Assembly (NCBI GenBank): GCA_937892925.1
Contig: CALBHX010000028.1
Span: 1 to 64,000 of the forward strand
DNA length: 64,000 nucleotides
Direction of reading: 5' to 3'
Source: an uncultured Lentisphaeraceae bacterium
Lineage (GTDB): Bacteria; Verrucomicrobiota; Kiritimatiellia; RFP12; DVOR01
The notes under the pieces were generated by a model. It saw only the letters and a list, made by a program, of their open reading frames with translations, made no database searches and was not told the DNA's origin. The first letter of the stretch is position 1; each line of letters opens with the position of its first letter. Below are positions 59,064-64,000 of this stretch, one piece after another. A program made the translations under genes and the position numbers.

Positions 59064-59459
59064 GGGGGCTGGGTGGCGTACTGCTTCCGGGCACGTTCGA
59101 GTCCACTGAAATCGTGCCGATAGAGGGCGCCCCTATCGAAGTAGAACGTCGTGATCCGCTCGACCTTGCGTAGCCAGTCTAGATCCCGTCCATTCTCGAC
59201 GATCTTCAGTGGAGCGCCGAAGCGGGGCTCTCAGCTCCTTGCAGATCTTCCACACGCGGCCTCCGCCCCTTGATCACATCTTGCAGAAGCTCGATGTGCT
59301 TAGCGAAGCGTTCCTCCATTCCGACGTACCGCTGCAGCCGACAATGGCGCGATCTGGCTTATCCTCCTTCAGGATCCGTTCGAGACGATGGCCGGAGCCG
59401 TTCTCGAGGGCGAAGAGGAAGTCAGTGCCAGGGCTCCACTTCTTGCTGCTCGACATCAT
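59064..59459 (-). pseudogene. Frameshifted remnant of an unidentified gene downstream of rtcR
   Basis: Three successive minus-strand frames each look coding. First KKWSPGTDFLFALENGSGHRL...DKPDRAIVG from an ATG at 59459; then, shifted one base near 59330, RYVGMEERFAKHIELLQDVIK; then, shifted again near 59245, FGAPLKIVENGRDLDWLRKV followed by ITTFYFDRGALYRHDFSGL. Stops follow each segment in the original frame. The gene starts 30 bases after the rtcR stop on the same strand and so once belonged to that transcript. Family not recognised. Sequencing error is possible but two shifts in 130 bases favour decay. Confidence 0.55.
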
Positions 59460-59488
59460 CTGCGTGCGGAGGCGGCGATGGCCGCCGC

Positions 59489-61123
59489 CTAGGCTCTGAC
59501 AATTTCCTTGAATTTCAGGCCGAACCTGGCGAGGAACTTGGTCAGACGATCCGAGTCGTTAGCGTTTGCTTTGGCCTTTCGCGAGATGGCGAAGAGTCGT
59601 TTCGCAGCGTCCGCCGCCGTGTCGCAGCAGCGGCAGACGGCGATCACATGAGCGAGCATCGCAATGTCGGTGCTGTCGAAGCGGGAAAAGAAGTCCGATC
59701 CGAGGACCCGCGACAACTCGTCGAAGTTTGCGAATGGGATGACCGTTGCTTTCGGATCGCAGCGGATGGCTGGCCGTTGGGCTCTTCTGCTTCGGGCGAT
59801 TTCGTCTTCGACAAGATCCTCGGTGATGCGTCCGCCATCGGAAAGCGTGGCCATACGGACGACCATTGCGTTCAGGTCGCGGAAGTTTCCCGGCCAGAGA
59901 TTGTCGGGATCGAGCGCGAAGGCAAGAAAACGTTCGCGAGCCTCCTTATTGAATGTGATGTGTTTCCCGGACTTCGAAGTAAAATTGTCGAGTTCGTAGG
60001 TGAGGTTGGGCTCGATATCTTCGCGGCGTTCTGCGAGACCTGGGAGCTCAAAGCTCCAGAGGTTGATACGGACGAGCAGGTCTGCACGGAATTTCCTGTC
60101 GGCGACATCGATCGAGAGATCACGGTTCGTTCCGCAGATGATCTGGAAGTCGCTGTGTTCGTCATCCGTTGCACCCAGTGGACGAAAGGTCTTCTCCTCA
60201 ATGGCTTTAAGAAGCATGGCCTGAGCCTCGAGGGGGAGCTCCCCGATCTCGTCGAGAAAGAGGATGCCGCCATCAGCCTCCTTGAGATAGCCATCGTGGT
60301 TCGCCTCTGCGCCGGTGAATGCGCCTTTTTTATAACCGAAGAGAGCCGCCTTTGCGAGTTCTCCGCCAAGCGTTGCACAGTTGACATCAACGAATCTGCC
60401 GCCGACTTGTCCGTTCTGTTTCTTCAGCTTGAAGATTTGGTTGGCAAGCTGGCTCTTGCCTACGCCGGTGGGCCCGGTCAGGAGGATAGGATCGGAGGAA
60501 CGAGCCGAGACGCGTTCGATGGTCTCGATAAGTTTGTTAAACGCCTTATTCCTCGTTTTAATGCCTCTTTTGAGGAACGAGAGGTCGTCCTGCCGTTCAC
60601 CCTCGAAACGCTTGGCGAGCTTGTCGTAGCGAGAGAGGTCGAGGTCGATGATGCTGCAGGTGCCCTTGGAGTCGTTCGAGTGCCGGACGTGCCCCTCCTT
60701 GGGCGATGTCTGGATGAGCTTGCCGGGTAAATGCCGGGATTCGGCCAGGAGAAAGAGGCAGATCTGCTCAACATGTGAGCCGGTTGACATATGGATGTAG
60801 TACTGGGTTCGCTCCTCGTGAAAGCATGGGCTTTTGGCGTAGTCGTAGAACTTTGCGTAGACTTCCTCGAAATCCCACGGGTCTTTCAGGTCGATGACGT
60901 CGAAGACCACTTCCGTTCCCGGCGAGACAGCGTTGATGTCGCGTTTGATTCGTTCTGCGAGCGTCGAAAATTCCGCATTGAAGATGAGGTGCAGCTCATC
61001 GATCGAAAGCTCGTCTTGTTGAACGAGGCCGATGTTGGGACGCCAAGTACCCCAACGCCCCGGACCGTGACCGCCGCGAGCATCCTTCTGTGTACCGAGG
61101 ACGGAGATGACTGTGGTTTTCAT
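59489..61123 (-). CDS. rtcR: RtcR: CARF-domain sigma-54 activator of RNA repair genes
   Basis: 544 aa. Residues 1-185 form the CARF-type regulatory domain with VISVLGTQKD at the start and the ligand-site HMSTGSHVEQ (111-120). The AAA+ enhancer-binding domain carries Walker A TGPTGVGKS (217-224), the sigma-54 loop KGAFTGA (267-272) and Walker B GGILFLDEIGEL. The C-terminal ~100 residues hold an HTH-like region. In studied bacteria RtcR switches on rtcBA when its CARF domain senses damaged RNA ends. Here it is divergent from the rtc-like operon, with a consensus sigma-54 promoter between. Confidence 0.94.
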   Translation of the reverse strand: MKTTVISVLGTQKDARGGHGPGRWGTWRPNIGLVQQDELSIDELHLIFNAEFSTLAERIKRDINAVSPGTEVVFDVIDLKDPWDFEEVYAKFYDYAKSPCFHEERTQYYIHMSTGSHVEQICLFLLAESRHLPGKLIQTSPKEGHVRHSNDSKGTCSIIDLDLSRYDKLAKRFEGERQDDLSFLKRGIKTRNKAFNKLIETIERVSARSSDPILLTGPTGVGKSQLANQIFKLKKQNGQVGGRFVDVNCATLGGELAKAALFGYKKGAFTGAEANHDGYLKEADGGILFLDEIGELPLEAQAMLLKAIEEKTFRPLGATDDEHSDFQIICGTNRDLSIDVADRKFRADLLVRINLWSFELPGLAERREDIEPNLTYELDNFTSKSGKHITFNKEARERFLAFALDPDNLWPGNFRDLNAMVVRMATLSDGGRITEDLVEDEIARSRRAQRPAIRCDPKATVIPFANFDELSRVLGSDFFSRFDSTDIAMLAHVIAVCRCCDTAADAAKRLFAISRKAKANANDSDRLTKFLARFGLKFKEIVRA

Positions 61124-61156
61124 GGGAACGTATCATACCAAAACTTCATTCATAAA

Positions 61157-61180
61157 ATATCTGAGATGATATGAAATATC
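61157..61180. promoter_or_regulatory. Candidate RtcR operator (overlapping inverted repeats)
   Basis: ATATC-N6-GATAT-N3-ATATC: two overlapping inverted repeats in an AT-rich patch, ~35-57 bases upstream of the rtcR ATG and ~160 bases upstream of the sigma-54 promoter. That distance suits an enhancer for the operon and could let RtcR control its own gene. Sequence-only evidence. Confidence 0.4.
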
Positions 61181-61304
61181 TAATTAGCATAACCGCTTTT
61201 TGACGATTCAAATCTACAGAAGGATTTTAAGACCGATCATAGCAATACGACATCATCTGCTATTTTCAGCATCGGGATGCTTGAACCGAAATATTCTGCC
61301 GTGC

Positions 61305-61321
61305 CGACGCCTCTAGCGTCG
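61305..61321. promoter_or_regulatory. Inverted repeat just upstream of the sigma-54 promoter
   Basis: CGACGC-CTCTA-GCGTCG, a perfect 6-bp inverted repeat, 16 bases before the -24 element. Could be a protein site (IHF-like bending or RtcR) or a small hairpin. Confidence 0.35.
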
Positions 61322-61337
61322 ATTATCTTTGTTGTTT

Positions 61338-61353
61338 TGGCACGTGTCTTGCA
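61338..61353 (+). promoter_or_regulatory. Sigma-54 (-24/-12) promoter of the RNA-repair operon
   Basis: TGGCACGTGTCTTGCA matches the consensus TGGCAC-N5-TTGCA at every conserved position, including the invariant GG (-24) and GC (-12). Expected start is near 61364. It faces the AAA+/rtcA operon and is divergent from rtcR, as expected for an RtcR-controlled unit. Confidence 0.92.
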
Positions 61354-61375
61354 ATAAGTGGGCGTCATCGAAACC

Positions 61376-61441
61376 GCTCAATGGTCAAGCATCTCACTTT
61401 TTATGAGACCGCCGCTGGTTCGAATTCAGCCACCCAAGCCA
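61376..61441 (+). ncRNA. tRNA-like element (D-arm to CCA) in the operon leader
   Basis: The leader can fold like a tRNA lacking its 5' acceptor strand. D-arm GCT/AGC with a loop containing GG (61376-61390); A26-like base; perfect 5-bp anticodon stem TCTCA/TGAGA with the 7-base loop CTTTTTA (61392-61408); 5-base variable region; T-arm GCTGG-TTCGAAT-TCAGC (61414-61430); then CACCCAA, G, and CCA ending at 61441. The UUU at the anticodon position has U, not a purine, at position 37. The sequence at the acceptor 5' position does not pair with CACCCAA; a partial match (GTGGGCG) lies before the expected transcription start. The CCA is 20 bases from the AAA+ start codon. Confidence 0.5.
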
Positions 61442-61460
61442 ATTGAAGGAGAAATTGAAG

Positions 61461-62567
61461 ATGAAGGTCATCAAGACCAACAACACGATTCATCTCTACC
61501 GGGATGACGTTGAGACGTACGACCGAATCCCCGTCGGGACGTACACAATATGTTTCGCCAAGAATGTCGGATTCTATCTTACGACCAGGAACGACATGGC
61601 CGTGGAAGAGAAGGTATACGGCTGCCATCCCGAAAAAGCTCGAAAGGTTCTGGCCTCGTTCAGGGATTTCAGCCGGAGCCTTGGCGTGATCATGAGCGGA
61701 GCCAAGGGGATCGGGAAATCGATATCGGCCAAGCTGATCGCGAAAGAAGCGATTTTCGGCGGAATGCCGGTCATCGTCTGCGACCAGTACGTCCCCGGCA
61801 TCGCATCGTTCATCGAATCCATCGAGCAGGAGGTGATGATCCTGTTCGATGAATTCGACAAGGTCTTCGCGAAGACGGATGACGAGAACCCGCAGGCAAG
61901 CATGCTGAGCCTCTTCGACGGAACCGCTGTCGGGAAAAAGCTGTATGTGGTAACGTGCAACGCTCTGACCGGACTCAACGACTACCTCGTCAACCGCCCA
62001 GGACGATTCCACTACCACTTCCGATTCGACTATCCGGACGCGGACGGCATCCGCGAATATCTCCGCGACAAGGTGTCAGAAGAAGGCCGCGGACAAATCG
62101 AAGACGTCGTAAACTTCTCCGAGAAGGTCAACCTCAACTACGATTGCCTGCGGTCAATTGCGTTCGAGATCAATCATGGGGCCACGTTTGCAGAGGCGAT
62201 CAGAGACCTCAACATCGTCAGCCTGGGCGAAGAGCGTTACACGCTCGTGCTGCGTATGACGAACGGGGCAACGTTTCAGGCGGCTCCCGTCTGCATCGAC
62301 CTATTCGACAAGGGCGCGCGTGCACGCTTCTGGATGAAACGCTGCGGATCCGGCCGCGGATGCTATGCGGAGTTCTGCGTTGGGGACGTGCAGCTCGACG
62401 TGACGAACGGCAAACTCTCGGTCGTGAAGGAGTTCATCAGCGTTGACAACCCCTACGACGACAATGAGGACGACTGCGGGAACCGTCTGCGTTGGGAGCG
62501 GGAAATGCATCCCGAAAGCCTGACAATCTACCAGAACCGGGGAAAGTCGCTCCACTATATCCTGTAA
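61461..62567 (+). CDS. AAA+ ATPase of the RNA-repair operon, unknown function
   Basis: 368 aa from ATG 61461 (AAGGAG nine bases upstream). A ~75-residue N-terminal domain precedes an AAA+ module: Walker A GAKGIGKS (80-87), Walker B VMILFDEFD (125-133), sensor-1 Asn in VVTCNALTG (~167), and arginine-finger-like VNRPGRFHYHFRFD (178-190). A ~120-residue C-terminal domain (from ~245) contains TLVLRMTNGATF and an acidic stretch NPYDDNEDDCG; I do not recognise it. First gene after the sigma-54 promoter, so it should be induced by RtcR. It occupies the position where other rtc operons have rtcB or Ro60-type genes. Role (remodelling of RNA-protein complexes?) is inference. Confidence 0.8.
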   Translation: MKVIKTNNTIHLYRDDVETYDRIPVGTYTICFAKNVGFYLTTRNDMAVEEKVYGCHPEKARKVLASFRDFSRSLGVIMSGAKGIGKSISAKLIAKEAIFGGMPVIVCDQYVPGIASFIESIEQEVMILFDEFDKVFAKTDDENPQASMLSLFDGTAVGKKLYVVTCNALTGLNDYLVNRPGRFHYHFRFDYPDADGIREYLRDKVSEEGRGQIEDVVNFSEKVNLNYDCLRSIAFEINHGATFAEAIRDLNIVSLGEERYTLVLRMTNGATFQAAPVCIDLFDKGARARFWMKRCGSGRGCYAEFCVGDVQLDVTNGKLSVVKEFISVDNPYDDNEDDCGNRLRWEREMHPESLTIYQNRGKSLHYIL

Positions 62568-62580
62568 AGGATCGGCGTCG

Positions 62581-63492
62581 GTGCAACAAAAATGGAATGA
62601 GGACATGAAGAAGGATTTTGACATACACCAAGGGCATGGCAATCACAACGGCTGTCTATGCGAGCCGGAAAAGGACGGGGCGTTCCTTTCCGAATGGATC
62701 CCAAGAAGCATCACGGAAAGCGAGGTGATCGGAGGGACGAAAGAGCCCATCGCGTGCAACTTCGGCGATAATCTGCCGAAGGAAATGCCGATGTTGTTCC
62801 TCGGCGATACGAAGGCTCCGCTTCGTCTCGGGCTCCTGCTCGCCGTCAAGGAAGCCGGGAAGCAGAACACACTGGTGTCGGTCTACCCGGAACACGATGG
62901 TGCGGAAGTACGTGTTAAGATCACAGCGATCCACGAATGGGCGGCGGGCGTTGAAGCAACGCTTGAGGGCGAGGTTCTCGACGAGTCGGCGCGCGAAATC
63001 GCGTTCTTCGACACACGCTACGCTTTGAACAAGGGCCGCTACAAAATCGGGAAGACATACGTCTTCCGGCTTTCGGCGTTTGCGTACAGCGCCGACGTCC
63101 TTCCGGAGGAGAACCGCGAGTTCCGCTTTGAGGGCGAGGACGCGGTCAAGCATCGCGAACGCTGTGGGCAGGAACAGGAATATGACGAAGCCGGGAAACC
63201 GAAGCCCGTGGTCTTCCGGATTGAAAGCGCGGTGGCATTCCTACCGAAGTGGGGGCCGTATCCGGATGACGCCGAGTTCCAGTCCCCCGCGTTCGGGGAC
63301 GTGAGCGAGTTCACAGCGTTCGGCACGGACTTCTACCGGATCCATGTCGCGATCGCCCGCGATGAAGAAGACGTCGTCATTCCGCTGATCGCGCGAAAGT
63401 CGCTCTTCTCGGTCGCGCCAAAGACGGACGATCCGGTGTACGGAATGCTGTGGCTCCAGGGATACTGTCCGGACGTGGAAAGCGCGGTGTAG
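62581..63492 (+). CDS. Unknown 303-aa protein of the RNA-repair operon
   Basis: 303 aa from GTG 62581, nine bases after AAAGGA; an ATG at 62605 is possible. The N terminus is polar with a His/Cys cluster (DIHQGHGNHNGCLCEPEKD) that might bind metal. The rest is rich in predicted beta strands and acidic residues (VRVKITAIHEWAAGVEATLEG, YVFRLSAFAYSADVL, TDFYRIHVAIARDEEDVVIPL). No signal peptide or membrane helix. I recognise no family. Placed 13 bases after the AAA+ gene and three before rtcA, so clearly part of the operon; the AAA+ protein and this protein may act as a pair. Confidence 0.75.
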   Translation: MQQKWNEDMKKDFDIHQGHGNHNGCLCEPEKDGAFLSEWIPRSITESEVIGGTKEPIACNFGDNLPKEMPMLFLGDTKAPLRLGLLLAVKEAGKQNTLVSVYPEHDGAEVRVKITAIHEWAAGVEATLEGEVLDESAREIAFFDTRYALNKGRYKIGKTYVFRLSAFAYSADVLPEENREFRFEGEDAVKHRERCGQEQEYDEAGKPKPVVFRIESAVAFLPKWGPYPDDAEFQSPAFGDVSEFTAFGTDFYRIHVAIARDEEDVVIPLIARKSLFSVAPKTDDPVYGMLWLQGYCPDVESAV

Positions 63493-63495
63493 AAC

Positions 63496-64000
63496 ATGGC
63501 GGCTGTCATCACGATAGACGGATCGATAGGCGAAGGCGGAGGACAGATCCTCCGCACGGCTCTTTCGCTGAGCGCGATAACAAAAACGAACATCGCGCTT
63601 GGGAAGATCCGGGCGGGGCGCGAGAAGCCGGGGCTGAGGCGTCAGCATCTAACGTGCGTCCGCGCCGTGGCGGAGATCTGCGGAGCAACCGTGTCAGGAG
63701 ACGAGATAGGCTCGCAGGAACTCGTATTCGCCCCTGGGAAAATCAAGGCTGGGAACTACCGATTCGATGTTGGCACGGCGGGCAGCGTGACGCTCGTCGC
63801 GCAGACCACCATCCCGGTGCTCCTGATGGCGGACGGCGTTTCAACGGTAGCGATCACCGGCGGAACCCACGTGCCGTTCGCCCCGATCTGGGAGTTTTTC
63901 GAATCCTGCTACCTGCCGGAACTTCGACGCATGGGCGCAAAGATCGAGGCCAAGCTCGGCTCCTACGGGTTCTCTCCGGCAGCAGGTGGCGTCGTCGAGC
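63496..64000 (+). CDS. rtcA: RNA 3'-terminal phosphate cyclase, truncated by the window edge
   Basis: 168 codons are visible from ATG 63496. Start TIDGSIGEGGGQILRTALSLS, then KIRAGREKPGLRRQHLTCVRA, the family segment TAGSVTLVAQTTIPVLLMAD and GGTHVPFAPIWEFFE are all diagnostic of RtcA. The catalytic His comes later in the protein (about residue 309 in E. coli) and lies outside the window. Converts RNA 3'-phosphates to 2',3'-cyclic phosphates using ATP via a covalent enzyme-AMP. Third gene of the operon; an rtcB ligase may follow beyond the edge. Confidence 0.95.
   Translation, partial: MAAVITIDGSIGEGGGQILRTALSLSAITKTNIALGKIRAGREKPGLRRQHLTCVRAVAEICGATVSGDEIGSQELVFAPGKIKAGNYRFDVGTAGSVTLVAQTTIPVLLMADGVSTVAITGGTHVPFAPIWEFFESCYLPELRRMGAKIEAKLGSYGFSPAAGGVVE

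Noticed and set aside
61361..61441. Functional tRNA-Lys(TTT) gene
   Set aside because: The 5' acceptor strand does not pair with the 3' strand, position 37 is a pyrimidine, and there are extra bases before the D-arm; it is listed as a tRNA-like element instead.
57608..61441. att-site pair formed by the tRNA-Ser 3' end and the tRNA-like element
   Set aside because: Only the generic T-loop (GGTTCGAAT) and CCA are shared; there is no longer identity expected of an attachment repeat.

Overview
The window reads as chromosomal sequence of a GC-rich, Gram-negative-type bacterium, most likely from the PVC superphylum (Kiritimatiellota/Lentisphaerota-like). Support for this is a DksA/TraR zinc-finger protein with a long Lys/Ala-rich histone-H1-like tail, a fused RpiB-GlyA polypeptide, a fused SecDF, an Mla-type lipid transport operon and many lipoprotein or signal-peptide proteins. 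The assignment rests on family knowledge and was not tested by a search. The left end begins with a poly-G run that looks like a contig-end artefact.

Layout. 1-4.5 kb (minus): an S9/DPP-IV-like protein cut by the window edge, then two translationally coupled SPFH proteins. 4.9-7.4 kb (plus): an orphan YejB-type permease and a short UvrC. 7.7-14 kb (minus): a complete F-type ATP synthase operon (B-E-F-H-A-G-D-C) with a good sigma-70 promoter and a very short epsilon subunit. 14.6-22 kb: a lipoprotein, a dGTPase-like HD protein, a heparinase II/III-like protein, an alkaline phosphatase and an ABC-F protein. 22-23 kb: a gene-poor stretch with repeats and a gene remnant. 23-26.9 kb: a Trp-rich repeat protein coupled to MlaE-MlaF-MlaD. 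27.6-31 kb: the Lys-tail DksA protein, a B12/radical SAM protein and TrmB. 31.3-39.6 kb: rpoC and rpoB on the minus strand without the usual rplJL neighbours inside the window.

40-57.5 kb: leuA behind a candidate Leu-codon attenuator, an orphan fumarase-type beta domain, an AlkP-superfamily phosphodiesterase, a GspG-like protein, the RpiB-GlyA fusion, tRNA-Gln(CTG), a small 2[4Fe-4S] ferredoxin, an Orn/Lys/Arg-type decarboxylase, proC-proB, gatCAB, yajC-secDF and tRNA-Ser(TGA).

57.7-64 kb looks like an accessory segment beside tRNA-Ser: a DUF1848 protein, a frameshifted gene remnant, and an RNA-repair locus. That locus has divergent rtcR (CARF plus sigma-54 activator), a consensus -24/-12 promoter, a tRNA-like element running from a D-arm to CCA in the leader, an AAA+ ATPase, an unknown 303-aa protein, and rtcA running off the right edge. 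This locus is the strongest candidate for an undescribed system. Runner-up observations are the leuA attenuator, the Trp-rich Mla partner and the SPFH pair.
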